A stretch of 64,000 nucleotides of DNA from Anastrepha obliqua. Its lineage: Eukaryota > Arthropoda > Insecta > Diptera > Tephritidae. Where the stretch lies: contig NC_072892.1 of NCBI RefSeq assembly GCF_027943255.1, positions 29,721,792-29,785,791 on the forward strand, given 5' to 3'. Position 1 is the first letter of the stretch; each line of letters opens with the position of its first letter. Made by a program: the position numbers and the translations under genes. Shown here in pieces: positions 19,560 to 30,954 of the stretch. The notes beneath the pieces are model-generated. The model was given only the letters and a program-made list of their open reading frames with translations. It was not told where the DNA came from and made no database searches.

Positions 19560-21695
19560 AGGTACCCTATATTATATTTCAAGGCTTTTAAAAAGTAGCA
19601 AAGTTTAGCACATTCTGGGGTTTATTGTTCCATAATTTATATGGAAGCACGGCACACCTTGGTGGTTGTGCTTACTTTTTGTGTTAGTTTTTGTGAGGCC
19701 TTGCAAATTAATTTTGAATTTTACATGAATCAAAAGTCATTTTCAAACCAAATAATTGCCTCAAAATATATTTAGGTTTTAGTTTGGCAAATATATAAAA
19801 AAATGTAAACTATTTCTTGGAATGATTCACTTTTTTCATGAATAAGAATTTTATAATTTCACATCAATGATTAGAAAAATAATAAATAACAAATAAAAAA
19901 TAATAAAACCTAAAAATTACAAACCTTATCTCTCCTTTACTTGCTATAAATCATGTAATTTTTTATTTACATGCTTGAAATTTCTTAAAAGTATAGTACA
20001 AAATATATAAAATAATACATAAAACACGGACAGTTCATTTGCACCTACATTGTCTGTATCTAAAATGTGCAAGAACTAACTGTGAACACCTCCGACTGAA
20101 CAAAACCGAAAATATTCGTGCACCAATGGCGGGAAAACCAAAGTGCCCATTGCTTTTGCGGAACCATATACTATATGCACTTATGTGCGTATGTGCGTAT
20201 GTAAAGAGGAAAGTGCATGTATACTTCCATTAAATTATTGGTATGCACACATGCACCTGCGATATGTTCGGCACTTGCGGAAGAATCAGTTAGTTGTTGT
20301 TATCATATATTTTATTTCGTTTTTCTATGCACGCAAGTAGTGGATTGTACGGTAATGATAACTTACTGTGAGTGAGTGAGTGAGCATGCGCCAAGCTGCG
20401 AGTAATATTTCCCCGCCATAGCGATGTTGGGGAAGTTTCGCAAAAACGACAATTTGAGCAAGTACAAACATACTGCATATTGGGGGGCTAGAAAGGCACG
20501 TTTTACTTGTTAGCTATCCCATCACCAAATAAAGCAGCTTAGTTACAAACAAACATGAAAAACCACAACGAGAGCGATTGGAGCGCCGGGAGAATATTTG
20601 GAAGGAATCGTACAACAAAGAGCTAACACATAAACGGCTAGGCTTGGGTATAGTAAGAATTTTGAATGCAAGGCACATGTGATACGTGCATTTGGTATAA
20701 AGAAGTGCATTTTGCGCATAAAAGTATGCAACAAAAAGTGCATGCAATTCTATGTGGTACGCAGCCAAATCATATTGCAACTAGGATGCAAGGGTATTAG
20801 TGTAGTTGTTATACGAGTATATAGTAGTAGTTTTGTGTTTGCTAGTGCTATGCGTGCTACTATGTTGTTGTTATGCATGTTGTTATGCGTGAGCATACAG
20901 TTGGAAAGTTGGGATATATTTTGTCTCTTTTCTACACGGGACTTAGAATTTGTGTGCAAGTCTAAAATTTGGGGTAGCAACGAGTGCAACGGAAGATCCA
21001 GTGATTGTGGCTGCAGATGCAATTGCACTATGTAGGATGCGCCATTGCACTTGCAGGTTTGGCTTTTTACATACATACAACAAAACTGCAGCTATGTACA
21101 GTTGCAACTATTCAACGCCAGAGGGAGTCAGGCTCACATGTAGGTATTACAAGCCATCAGAATAGTGAAGACAGTTGGCAGAGGCTCTGTCGGCAACACA
21201 ATATACTTGCAGATCGAAGCATCAGTATCTGTGGCAAATGCTGCTCTTTCGATGTTTGAGCTGATGTGAAGTTTGACCACAAAAGTGCTTTGACAGAGGG
21301 TTGCTTCACCCACAAGCAGGCGTAGGCTGGTCCATGTATTTTTTTTTTTTTTTTGCGCCCATGGCTATTGTTTTATTGTTTTTTTCTATGGCAATGTGTT
21401 TTACCGCTGCAGATATGAGGCCTTCGATCATTGTAGTAGTTTATGCTCTTGGGAGATCTCTAATCTATATTGAAGATCCAAGTGAATCGATTGTGGGTGG
21501 GCAACAACCAACCTGCCCACATAAGTACTTGTAAACCGGTTTTCAGTTATTTGCTTCCAAATTTTTCGTCAACTGACCAAACAAACTGATAATTCCAATT
21601 AGTGCTCGGAACTTCCTTTTCAAATTTTATTTATGAAGGTGTAAGTATTTTTAAAAAATTAACCCGTTGGGTTGTCGCATGGAAAAAGGCTATTT
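19560..21695. other. mostly unique sequence, no gene recognised
   Basis: 19600-20030 is very AT-rich. 20030-21690 has normal composition with many short overlapping frames on both strands. GTGAGT-like repeats lie at 20370-20385 and a poly-T at 21339-21353. No frame has motif or codon support. Confidence 0.4.
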
Positions 21696-21782
21696 TAAAG
21701 GCGACAAGCAAACCTCCAAGTGCATTTCTGCCATGAAAAAACTTCTCATGAAAATTATCGGCAGTTCAGGGAGCGAGCCGAA
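21696..21782 (+). mobile_element. SINE internal fragment
   Basis: GCAAACCTCCAAGTGCATTT, CTGCCATGAAAAAACTTCTC and a decayed TCGGCAGTTCAGGGAGC match the middle of the SINE body only. Confidence 0.65.
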
Positions 21783-21787
21783 TTGTT

Positions 21788-21985
21788 ACAAGTTGATATC
21801 GGTTGAGCAGCTGATTTGTTTCTGTCTTGCAATTTGGTGTTCTGAATGTCAAAGTAATCTGTTTCTTTGTTGTTGCTTTGCTTGCTTGTTTCTGCGCTGA
21901 TTGAAATTTTTGACGTTCAAAACACCAAATTGCAAAAACAAAATGCCTGCAAATATTGTTCTTGTTCTGGTGTTTCCACCTCGTA
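21788..21985. mobile_element. foldback MITE, copy 1 (GCAATTTGGTGTT family)
   Basis: Inverted arms: CTTGCAATTTGGTGTTCTGA near 21827-21846 and its complement (GTTCAAAACACCAAATTGCA) near 21916-21935. The outer segments TTACAAGTTG (21785) and CACCTCGTAT (21977) may be the termini. A second copy is at 48758-48957, with matching TTGTTCTxGTGT and CACCT-GTAT ends. Confidence 0.55.
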
Positions 21986-22059
21986 TGAATCCGCCTTGGG
22001 GTCTGCATAAAACTCTTGGTCCCGCCATTTTTATATTTCCGTCCACTAGCCCATTTCAT

Positions 22060-23262
22060 ATGCGCCGATAGATATTAGAAATAATCTCATCTATTCAGTA
22101 ATTCTTTCTGGTCATTTGAACAAGTGCAGCAGCCACCAAATTTATGGCATTGCATATATGTTTGTATGTATGTAGGCTTGATAATTGGGAATATGTGAAA
22201 AGCGAGAAGTTGCGAGGAGTGAAGGCTAGAACTCACTTGGTTCAATCGGAAGCTATATAAGCGCAAACTTGCCATATTCATGTCAATCACACACATCTAT
22301 GCACAAGCAAACACATACCTACGCCATATTTACACATATGACCATTGTGATTTGCTTTGAAGGGTGAGCGCGCCTCTGCGAATGCATGTTCCTACCTTTA
22401 CTTGTGTGTGTGCATGTATATGTGCATATATATGCACGGGCACATAGTGGCTCGCTGTATAGGTTCATGTACAGCTTGAAGGGGAGGGAAAGCTGGAAGA
22501 TGAAAGTGGCGAGGCATATTGAGGCTGCAACCCAACTCAAGTACAATGCAAGTGGTGCATATTGCAGCAGAAGCAGAAGCAGGGGGCTGGCTGAACTGAG
22601 GCGAGCACAGAGAACTTTCACGCGCGTAATGTCCAGCAAAAGAATAAATATAACGCGGCTAAAGCAACGACAACAATAACAACAAATGCAAGGGCAGAAA
22701 CCTAGACGAAATGACTATAAAAACGGGAACGTCGTTGGTGTTGTCGATAGCCATGGTGTTTTGTAGTTGTGCATGAGTATGAGGATGTGGCTGGTAGAAG
22801 CGGCTGCAATGTCGCTGACTTCCACGATAACGACGATGGAGACGAATGCGCCGAACGCATCCATCGTCCCGGTATCAGTTGGCATACGGCTTTTGGACGT
22901 CTTTTGAGTACAACATTGCTTTTTTATATTCTCGGCAAAACACACAAACGCAACGGTCGGGTCTCTTCTCTGTAGCGCACGGACGCCTTGCCACGCAAAG
23001 CAACGAAAGCAAATGCCAAACGCCAAACGGTCGCCGAACAACTAGAAGCTAACTAAACCCGCCAGCATTATATTGTAATAATGAAATTCTCACAATTATA
23101 TACAAATAATATACGTAAAAATATAATTGAATAAAAAAAGAGCAAAAATTGCAAACACAAAAGCGTACGAGGCGGCAGCACCAGCAGCAGCCGCACTGCC
23201 ACTGACCAAATCCAAACGGCCAAAGAGCCCCGAGTTTCACAGTGCGTTTCTTATATTGTTAT
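22060..23262. other. mostly unique region, possible promoter or leader sequence
   Basis: TATAAAAACGGG at 22716 and, near 22920-22990, a TTTTATATTC followed by a GGTCGGGTCTCTTC segment and CAA/CGAAAG-rich sequence resemble fly promoter and leader DNA. None is decisive. A CAG/GCA-rich run lies at 22558-22585. Confidence 0.2.
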
Positions 23263-23360
23263 GTGGATATATATATATGTACGTATATATATATATACAT
23301 ACATATATATATAATATAACATATACATATATATATATATATATAATATATATAAAATAT
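23263..23360. repeat. TA/TACA-rich microsatellite
   Basis: Imperfect ATATAT/ACATAT repeats over about 100 bp. Open frames through it are Tyr/Ile repeats without meaning. Confidence 0.9.
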
Positions 23361-24052
23361 GTTTGACACGTACATGCAATAATAAAAGTTGTTGCTGCCA
23401 AATTCTAATGCTGCTGCTGCTGCCTCGCCTGCTCGTGAGTGCCTGTATGCCGGAGTGCCGTGTGCCGTGTGTGCTGTGTGTTCGCACGCGTGTGTGTGTG
23501 CCAATAACGCATACATTCAAAAATAATACTTAATATTTAATTATATGAAAATGAAATAGAGATATGTATATTTACAAATACAAGAGTGCGCTGTGATGAT
23601 TGTGCAGTGGGCATGTGACATGGCTATGTATGTGCGTACACACGTAACCACCTGAATTGTGCTGCTCCGATAAGGTGATATGGTGGTGAAGAAAGAAATA
23701 AAATTAAACATAAAAATAAAAATTCCAGAATACATAACTAAAAAATAACACTAATAAGGCAATTAAAAGTAAATGTCAGCCGAAGCGAAATACGAAATGA
23801 GAATAGTGAAATTATGAGATCATGAAAGCGTTTGCGTTTTTTCCAACCAACTTCATTTCAAAACAAATCAGCACGATTTGAAGCAAATAATGCGTCATTT
23901 GATTTAAATTAGAACCTTTACACTAAAAGATACTGAACAAAAAGAAAACAAATAACATTAAACGGGGGTAAAAAATAAAAATTAAATCATCACGCCTACA
24001 TCGCAAATATCAACATTAGTGTTGTGATTCCTTTGGTACTTTCTGCACAGAT

Positions 24053-24640
24053 TTTGCTTCAAACGTTCAATAACAAATTAACAACAGCCAGCAAAGGTTC
24101 GAGCGCCACTTCGCCGTCGCCGCTGTTACAGTCGTCGTCGCCGTAGCCGTTGCCGTTGCCATAGCCGTTGTTGTCGTTCTTCCTTGTGCCTGTGATTGCT
24201 GTGTTCACCTATCGCACTAAGTTCTGACATTGGAATATTTCATAAAAACACCAAATTGACAGAATACTAACTTAGTGAGCGTTAATTTTTTTTCTTTCTC
24301 AAACTCGTAATTCAAATCCAAAGATGAAAGTACGAAACTTGCATTAATAGCTAAAGAATTCCAGGTGTATGCCGTCAAACTCAAATGCTTTGGAGTTCAT
24401 GTGAAGCATGTGCCGCGGCGACGACGACCGACAACAAATGTTCATCAAGAGCAAACAGTATAATTCCACGGATTTGTTGCCGTTGACGTTGCATGTTTGG
24501 CGCAGTGAGTGCAACAGGAACAGTAGCCAGAACTATCAACGCTATCGCCGCTACTGCCCCTTCTCGCCCAAATTCTACATGGGCTTGATGTTGCTGAGAT
24601 ATTATCTAAGAAAACTAATTCAAATTATGGATAAATAACA
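24053..24640 (+). other. candidate host exon with short reading frame
   Basis: A possible splice acceptor TTTCTGCACAG ends at 24052. A CGC/CGT-rich block follows (24090-24180), and a frame starts at ATG 24408 (MCRGDDDRQQMFIKSK) and runs 76 codons to 24638. A strong donor match, GCGCA|GTGAGT, lies at 24505-24507, so the frame may be spliced there after about 33 codons. The peptide is not recognised. Upstream ATGs are present. It could equally be a non-coding leader. Confidence 0.22.
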
Positions 24641-24824
24641 TCTGTAAACTGTCCTGTAGGTGAATGATTTTTGCAAATAATTGCATGCATAAATATTTTT
24701 AATTTTATTTGCATGGAAATTGAACATTTTGGCAGAATTGCTATCACTTTTTATAGCTAAACGATCTACTGTGAAACATTTGACCAATGGGAGGAGCGCA
24801 AGTGCTCATAATTCGATTGAAGTA

Positions 24825-25426
24825 AAGGGTTTTTTAATAAGTGGTGTTATTTTGATATTCAAAGAAAAATGCTAAAGGGGTTTCCAATAAGAGGTGTTAT
24901 TTTGATATTCAAAGAAAAATGCTATTTTTCAATATAAATGATCGGTTGTTTATTTCATTATAAAGAGGAAGGTATGCCATTAATAGTGGAAAAGAACATC
25001 AGGCAAATGACCACCACGACCACGCTTACAGAACAAAATCCTTTTGATGAAATTGTCCATAACCGAATTGCAAAGTGGCTGCCCTATGTCCGCGATAGCC
25101 TCACGAATTCCATCTTTGAGGTCTTGAGTCGACCCTAGGCTGTTGGCGTAGAACTTCACTTTCACGTGGCCCCAAAGGAAAAAGTCGCAAGGTGTCAAAT
25201 CACAAGATCTCGGTTGCCAATTGTGATCACCTCTTCGAGAGATAACAGGGTCCGGAAACTTTTCCCGATCTTCCCGAAAATCAGTGGTTTTGTTGCTTCT
25301 ACGCCATCTTGTTGAAAATAAACGTTGTCCAGCTCAATACCATACAATTCCGGCCATAAAAAATCGTTAATCATCTCTCGATAGCGCAATCCTATTCAAA
25401 ATAACACCTGTTATTGGAAAACCCTT
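24825..25426 (-). mobile_element. M2 family DDE transposon, internally deleted, duplicated terminus
   Basis: Flanked by TA (24823-24824, 25427-25428). The right terminus, read inward on the minus strand, is AAGGGTTTTCCAATAACAGG then TGTTATTTTGAAT. The left terminus is a decayed form, and a ~49-bp unit containing it is repeated in tandem (24825-24873, 24874-24923). The minus strand carries the catalytic-core half of a transposase: NVYFQQDGVEATK (second Asp), then MTPCDFFLWGHVKVKFYA (third Asp region) and a C-terminus RGGHLPDVLFHY, with a frameshift between them near 25195. The N-terminal half is absent. Confidence 0.82.
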
Positions 25427-25431
25427 TATTA

Positions 25432-25858
25432 GTTTGGCGAAAAAAAAAATCCATTATTTTTGAGTAAAATTAGCGGAAATGGTTTAAAATTGTTTTATCT
25501 TCGATCTTCAGCTCCTGGGCGATGCTACGATTACTAAAATGCCGGTAAACTTCAAATATTTCTGTGATTTTATCGACATTTTCGACAAGGGGCCTTCTTG
25601 TGCAAGGTGTATCTTCAGCATCAAAAATGCCTTTCAGTGGCCTGGCTTGCAATCGCGCCTTTATCAAAGAAAAACTGGAAAATGTACCGAATTTTCGCTT
25701 CGTTGACTTCCATTGTTGACACCCTATAACTCACAACTGAACACAAACAAAAAACAGCAAACTAATTTTTAATCGACAACGAGCATAAAAGTCAAATTTA
25801 AAGTATCGATCACTACAGCCATCTGCCTAGAAAATAGTGGATATATTTTTCACCAAAC
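25432..25858 (-). mobile_element. mariner deletion derivative
   Basis: Flanked by TA (25430-25431, 25859-25860), with termini GTTTGGCGAAAAA (left) and GTTTGGTGAAAAATATATCC (right, minus strand). Inside, the minus strand starts MEVNEAKIRYIFQFFFDK at ~25713 and, after a short deletion, continues RPLVENVDKITEIF and NRSIAQELKIEDKTILNHF. This is the N-terminal DNA-binding region of a mariner transposase. The entire catalytic domain is missing. Only a few bases separate it from the M2 element. Confidence 0.83.
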
Positions 25859-25859
25859 T

Positions 25860-26533
25860 AATACCACACCAATGGCAGCGCAAACGCTGATCATTCAGTT
25901 CAAGTTTTTTTCTTGAAAAAAATTTTATAGAATTTTTTACTTAGTTTATCAGAAAATGTGTGAAACTTACATGCATACATACAAGTAGATTGTTAAATAA
26001 GTAAAGACAAGTGAGCGGTGCTAAAAGCAAGCAATAAACCAATAGCTTAAGTTGTCTTACTAACTTGATCAAAAAGTTCGCGCAATATATTCGGAACACT
26101 CAAAATATTTCTATGTAACATTTGCTGTAAAATGTGTGAAACCCTTTTGCTATTGTTAGTGTTTTTTTTTTAGTATTAAATAGAAGCATAATCCAGAAAA
26201 TTAGTTATCTCATCTTTTATATTATCTGAATTAAATCTTGAAATTAACTAATTTACTTGGCTTAATTGTTTTTCATAGTTGGGAATATCTCCAAAAAGAA
26301 TTTAATACGCAAAAATTTCAAGTAGCTGCCGTTTGAATAGTCCAAAAGGGCAAACATTTTTAATACTTCTGCCCTTACTCCTGTTAGAAAATGTAAGAGG
26401 CACTCGCATAAGGCCGTTTGACATCTTTCCTACTGCTTTTCTTCTTACTGCTCTACCTGTATGATTCCATCAAGACTTGGTGTTAAAATTTAAAATAATT
26501 TTGCTTTTAGCGACAGTTTAGCGCCTTTTCACA
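25860..26533. other. AT-rich, no gene recognised
   Basis: No motif or repeat recognised. Confidence 0.5.
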
Positions 26534-26544
26534 CGCAGTGTAAA

Positions 26545-26607
26545 TAAAAATAAAAAAAAATAAATGGCGCGTACACTTCTGTTAGGTGCTTGGCCGTGCG
26601 CCTCCTC
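26545..26607 (-). mobile_element. SINE, severely 5'-truncated copy with TSD
   Basis: Only the last ~47 bp of the body (ATGGCGCGTACACTTCTGTT, AGGTGCTTGGCCGTGCGCCT) plus an A-rich tail remain. It is flanked by an 11-bp direct repeat CGCAGTGTAAA at 26534-26544 and 26608-26618. The tail here is A-rich, not TA-rich. Confidence 0.85.
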
Positions 26608-26618
26608 CGCAGTGTAAA

Positions 26619-27125
26619 AATTTAAAAATAAGCGCGTAATAAAATGAATTATTCTTTGTCCCATGCGTAGTGAAGGTTTTTTTTTTTGAAGTGTATCAAA
26701 AATATGCATCTGCAATAACAAAAAAAAATGCATATGTAGTTGTGTGGGAAAAACAACTGCAATGAACAAAGTACCTTCTAACTATCAAGCAAGAAATTGT
26801 TTGTGAAAAGTTGACGGATATGTATGTATGTATGCATACCCACTCGCTTAAAAACCTATCAAATTAATTAAAAAAAAAAAATTATAAAAAATATTTATGA
26901 ACTTTGTATTATAATTTTACCCATCGGTTTATTTGCCATCTTCCATCTTTGATTTTCCCAAGCACACTTTTTTTTTAAGTGAATAGTTTTTTATTATTTT
27001 TTTATTTTAAATGGAAATATTTATAGGAATTTATGTATATGCAATTTGATTTATTTTATACAAACCCACCCACATATTTCACAAAAAAAAAAAACAAAAA
27101 AGAAACAAAAAACCCATTATGAAGC
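26619..27125. other. AT-rich, no gene recognised
   Basis: Poly-A and poly-T runs near 26680, 26868 and 27085. Short TATG repeats lie at 26820-26835. Confidence 0.5.
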
Positions 27126-27129
27126 GTTT

Positions 27130-27400
27130 CTAGTCTCAATGTGAGATGTGCTATTCTCTAACTCCATACGAAAGTCGATTTTCGAATTTACCACCTTGCT
27201 CAAAATACTCCCGGAATATGCTCAGAAAATTCAAAATCCAAATTTCTTCCTTAAAAGTGATTTAAATGCCTTCAAAGTACACCGCATCAATTGCAACGCA
27301 CTTATGCCAGCGTTTGAATCAGCTTCCAAAATATTTCTAGAACTCTATTATCGGTAAACTGCGATTTTCTTTGCAATTTTCTCTTGAGAGTCAGATTAAG
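27130..27400 (-). mobile_element. mariner/Tc1-like transposase C-terminal remnant
   Basis: The minus strand reads KYFGS then FKRWHKCVAIDAVYFEGI, the characteristic end of mariner-type transposases (a Trp/Lys/Cys block followed by YFEG), then a tail with two stops. The catalytic region is not seen. Confidence 0.6.
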
Positions 27401-28155
27401 TGCCGAAACAGTTTTCCAAGATATTTAAGGTTTTAGAACCATTGAATCTATTTTTAAACCAAAATTTAGTACAAACTCATTGTTGCAAATTCAAATTCAT
27501 TTTGAAATCTGTAAAAAATCAAAAACATGTGCAGTGGCAAATTTACTAAAGACGACGTAACTTTTACAAATGTCAAGCAATGGCCCATAAAATTTTGCTA
27601 GCGATGTTAATCACAGCAGTGGCAACTAAACAAAAATAAAAAGAAAACAGAACTCAAATCAGTTGATTCAGAGCGTCACCTGGCACTTGTTCGGAGAGCT
27701 TTTCGGTCAAGTTGGTATTTCCTTCTGTTATGCATCTCTGCTATGAAATATAAATAGCTCTAAAAAGTTATTACGCTTTCTAATCCACTTTGCTAACTTT
27801 TTATAAACGTCTAGTGAATATCATTAAATATTTAGCAGGTATCTTTCTCTTGTTTCTTAACTACACTTGACAGAGTGAATTAATGAAAAGTAGTAGTAAC
27901 TTGAGAAATGTGCTGAGGTAAAGGTTTACATAACAATACAATTATTATACAAACAGAAAGTAGTGCAGCGCTAGGATCGGAGGCTTTCGGCTGGACTGAG
28001 CAATTTATAAAGCATCTTTCAAAAAACACGCGCCAAGATGTTGCTTTAAAATAAAACATACAAAAGTTTAGATTGTTTCGGGTGTCACTATTTTCAGTCC
28101 AAGTACGACTCTTAACAATGAATTTTAAAAAATTACTTCATTTCAATGTCCACCA
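27400..28155. repeat. partly repetitive, family shared with 34090-34215
   Basis: 27965-28005 (GCGCTAGGATCGGAGGCTTT, CGGCTGGACTGAG) resembles 34095-34130 (GCGCCAGCAGCAGAGGCTTT, CGGCTTGCACTGA). The remainder is AT-rich without features. Confidence 0.4.
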
Positions 28156-28195
28156 TTTAGCGCTACTTGGGGAGTGCCAGTCTGGTACTTCAACC
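28156..28195 (+). repeat. AGTGCCAGTCTGGTACT repeat motif
   Basis: TAGCGCTACTTGGGGAGTGC and CAGTCTGGTACTTCAACCAT match the inverted sequence at 14556-14612 and the copy at 34171. Confidence 0.6.
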
Positions 28196-28199
28196 ATTT

Positions 28200-28570
28200 T
28201 TTCCAGTAGGACTCAAGGTAGAATCCGCCAAGTAGTCAATTCATGAATGCCTAATTGTTGGTTGAGAACTTCGAGATAACGATGTTGTAGGTCGCTCAGC
28301 AACACTTAGCAGTAATTTTCTCAACTGAACATTTAGTTTTTAGTCTGCTCGACTGGTCCTTTTTCTATCCTCTTCTCTCCTCGACAGCACCAGTTTCTTG
28401 AAATTTGTTCACTAACCTTTGCATTGTCGACTCATTCAGACGATTATTTATACCAAACAAAGTTAGAAATTGTTGGATATGTTGTTCTTAAAGATCTACC
28501 ACTTTCATAATAAGATTCGATAATTTTATTACTAGAGCAACGCATAAAATTATACATGCGGGTAAAATCA
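28200..28570 (-). mobile_element. transposase N-terminal fragment (DUF4817-type), second copy
   Basis: Aligns along its length with 12575-12952: the same order of TCATGAATG, AGAACxTC, AGATAxCGATGTTG, CAGCACCAGTTT, GTCGACTCATT and TTTCATAATAAG segments. The minus-strand code is heavily broken. It is the same HTH domain as the first copy. Confidence 0.62.
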
Positions 28571-28679
28571 TACGTCTGTCTGCTTGACAAATTTCAAAGA
28601 TGAGTTAAAAAAGACTTAACGTCTAGGAATTTTTCACTACTGACATTTAGGCATCACTTAGATAATAAGTTCAGTTTGC

Positions 28680-29086
28680 TCATACCACTAAATGAAATAT
28701 TTAAAAATCCACACTTAAATTTATTAAAATAATAGTTATTATTTAAAAATTCTAGTTACTAGCCTGATGAACTGGCACGCTTTGCTTAGATATTTTCTTT
28801 CTTTTGCTGAAATACTAATTTCATCTAAGGCACTTAAAAAGGTAGTAGAGCAAAAACAGCAAGAGTAATGTATGGTATTTGTTTTTGTTTTTGCTTTTTC
28901 CCCGTAAAATGTAAAAATCTATAAAAAAACATAGATGGTTTAGTGTAATTGAAACAAAATGTGCCAGTTAGAGACCAAATAAATAGGAAAGAAATTGATT
29001 AAGCTGCGCTGCCGCACTACCTCTTGAATTTCTGATTTTGTTTTTTTAACTGCATTTATTAAACACATTTAATTATAATTTCTAAC
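28680..29086. other. AT-rich, no gene recognised
   Basis: No motif recognised. Confidence 0.5.
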
Positions 29087-30337
29087 TTAAGGGAGGAGCC
29101 TGCTTCAGAGGCTTCAAAAAATCGTGTTTTTTTTGGAAGAAAATAAATTTTCTATTGAAACGAAACTTCCAGGTTTTAGTGTTATATATTTCAACAGTCT
29201 TTTCAAATTTTTTCATTAAAATATATGTCATGTTATGCCTGGCACAAGCATTTTGCCGAGGCGCCTCGAGTGTGCATGTGTCGTGTGGCGGGAAAGATGC
29301 AGGTCGCAATTTTCCCCTGAAACCAAAAACCCAAAAAAAATTTATAGTACAGCTTCTAGTTAAACCAAGAAAATTAAACCAAAAGTGAGAAATTTAATAG
29401 GTCTATGAATAAGTTCGTGCGGTTTTTTTTCGAAATTTGAATTTCGGATCATTCCCATGGCTTTTAAACGTTTGGAAATGGTTGATTGATCAACTCCCAA
29501 AGTTTTTGCAACCTCTTCCTGCGTTTGAGCCGGATCTTGATCGAGCAATTCCTCCAATTCGGTATCCATGAACTTTGGCGGCGCGGCCAAAATCACCACT
29601 TTTAAAGCGTGCAAACCACTTCTGGCACGTTCGCTCAGCTAGAGCATGCTCACCATAAACTTCCACCAAGATACGATGACTTTCGGCTGCTTTTTTCTTC
29701 ATATTAAAGAATTCCCCGCAAAAAAACATTATTTGGCACGAAATTCGACATTTTCAAGTGTGGTAAAAATATTGTTGTTTACGCTTCAAATAAAAAACTT
29801 ATACTGACGTTTGTGCCTTACGACAGTAGCTCTCCAATGAATGTTTGGAAATGTGGATCGATGGAATAATAATCAAGTTACGCCATCTGTTGTAAAACCG
29901 CACGAACTTATCCATAGATCAATTTCTCGCTAATTAAAAAAAAATTCATTTTTTTGGAAAAACAAATTCACTTTATTAGATTGTTTAAAAAGTGGATTAG
30001 TCATAACTTTCTTAAGGTTTTTTAGGTTCAACTAGAAGAGAATTTAATTCCGAATACAATCAATGTAATCTCGTTTCGATTGGACGTTTAACTTTTTTCC
30101 TATCTTTCCCGCCAATTAGGAAAAATCGTAAAAATAAAAAACCGAGAAATCGCACTTCGAGCGATCCGGCCGCTCGTATATCTGCTCGACGCTTGCTCAC
30201 AATTTCTTCTGTAACTCCGAAAATATTTTGAATTTTCTTCTGAAATTTTGAGGACACATTCTTGGATAGTTTGGAAAGGCATTTATGCAAAACAAAAAAT
30301 CGAGTTTTTAAGCCTCTAAAGCAGGCTCCCCCCTTAA
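29087..30337. mobile_element. TTAA-bounded element II with nested mariner derivative
   Basis: TTAA at 29087-29090 and 30334-30337. The inverted termini GGGAGGAGCCTGCTTCAGAG (left) and GGGGGGAGCCTGCTTTAGAG (right, minus strand) match over ~24 bp. Both are followed at 24-25 nt by the A-run/TCG/T-run block (29115-29134; 30294-30309). Without the mariner (29406-29914) the element is about 740 bp. The 76-codon minus frame at 30060-30290 (LSKLSKNVSSKFQKKIQNIF) has no known motif and is not counted as a gene. Confidence 0.78.
29406..29914 (-). mobile_element. mariner (mauritiana-like) deletion derivative with intact TIRs
   Basis: Flanked by TA (29404-29405, 29915-29916). The termini TGAATAAGTTCGTGCGGTTT (left) and TGGATAAGTTCGTGCGGTTT (right, minus strand) differ at one base. 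On the minus strand two frames give KAAESHRILVEVYGEHALAE, RTCQKWFARFKSGDF, then LEELLDQDPAQTQEEVAKTL, GVDQSTISKRLKAMG. These are the two helix-turn-helix units of a mariner transposase, separated by a frameshift near 29600. The catalytic domain is deleted. Confidence 0.9.
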
Positions 30338-30615
30338 GGTTTACATTTCAAATTTTTGTGGCAGCTCAGTAGGCACAAACGTTTTAAGTCTTTAAGTCAG
30401 CGTCGGACGTTGGTTTTTTGTGATAGGTTTGATGCCCGAGAATTTGGCTGGTTAGCAAGCCGGTTGTTACATATCTTCAATTTGACTTGATTTTATGGCA
30501 TTTTTTCCCCCGAACTTAATACTTTTAATTTTTTTTATTTTATTTTTTTTATTTTATTCGCTTAAATTTAATACAATTTTTGCTTGGACAGTGTTTTCCA
30601 TCTCTGCTACCCACT
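30338..30615. other. no gene recognised
   Basis: Includes a T/A run at 30525-30560. Confidence 0.5.
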
Positions 30616-30618
30616 GTA

Positions 30619-30735
30619 ATGATTATAACCTGCGAGTGCATTTCTATCTATCGTGAAGAAATTTTTTCTAAAAACTATTTGTCATTCCGACGGCACAAAT
30701 TTAAGATGAAGCGCGGCCAAACATTCAACAAAAAA
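30619..30735 (+). mobile_element. SINE body fragment, diverged
   Basis: GCGAGTGCATTTCTATC, AAAAACTATTTGTCATTCCG, and GCGCGGCCAAACATTCAACA match the SINE body in order with many substitutions. Confidence 0.55.
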
Positions 30736-30781
30736 TGTAGGCAAGAACGTTTCGAATAAATTTGAATTTCACGCATTGTTC

Positions 30782-30954
30782 CAAGGCGATGCTACTGAAG
30801 GTGGTATCTGTGAACCAGTTGATTGCATTTTTTCTTTTGCCGGTTCTATGTGGAAACAGAGCGAATTCGTTATTTTTTTCTACTTTGCTGTGGCAATCAA
30901 ACCTACAAAACATTGTTGTTGGTCTAGTGCCACCACCTTAAATGAATGCGCCTT
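30782..30954. mobile_element. CAAGGCG MITE, complete copy with 9-bp TSD
   Basis: Ends CAAGGCG...CGCCTTG are bounded by the direct repeat GCATTGTTC at 30773-30781 and 30955-30963. The inner sequence GAAGGTGGTATCTGTGAACC, TTTTTTCTTTTGCCGGTTCT and GGTCTAGTGCCACCACCTTA is shared with 52748-52955. It has no coding capacity. A 9-bp duplication is usual for Mutator-like elements, but the superfamily cannot be set from a MITE alone. Confidence 0.8.

Noticed and set aside
20514..21076. Several 66-118-codon frames, some with signal-peptide-like N-termini
   Set aside because: Heavily overlapping on both strands, no homology recognised, low likelihood of real coding.
30060..30290. 76-codon frame within TTAA element II as its transposase
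   Set aside because: No DDE residues or known motif, far too short, and not shared with the other TTAA elements.
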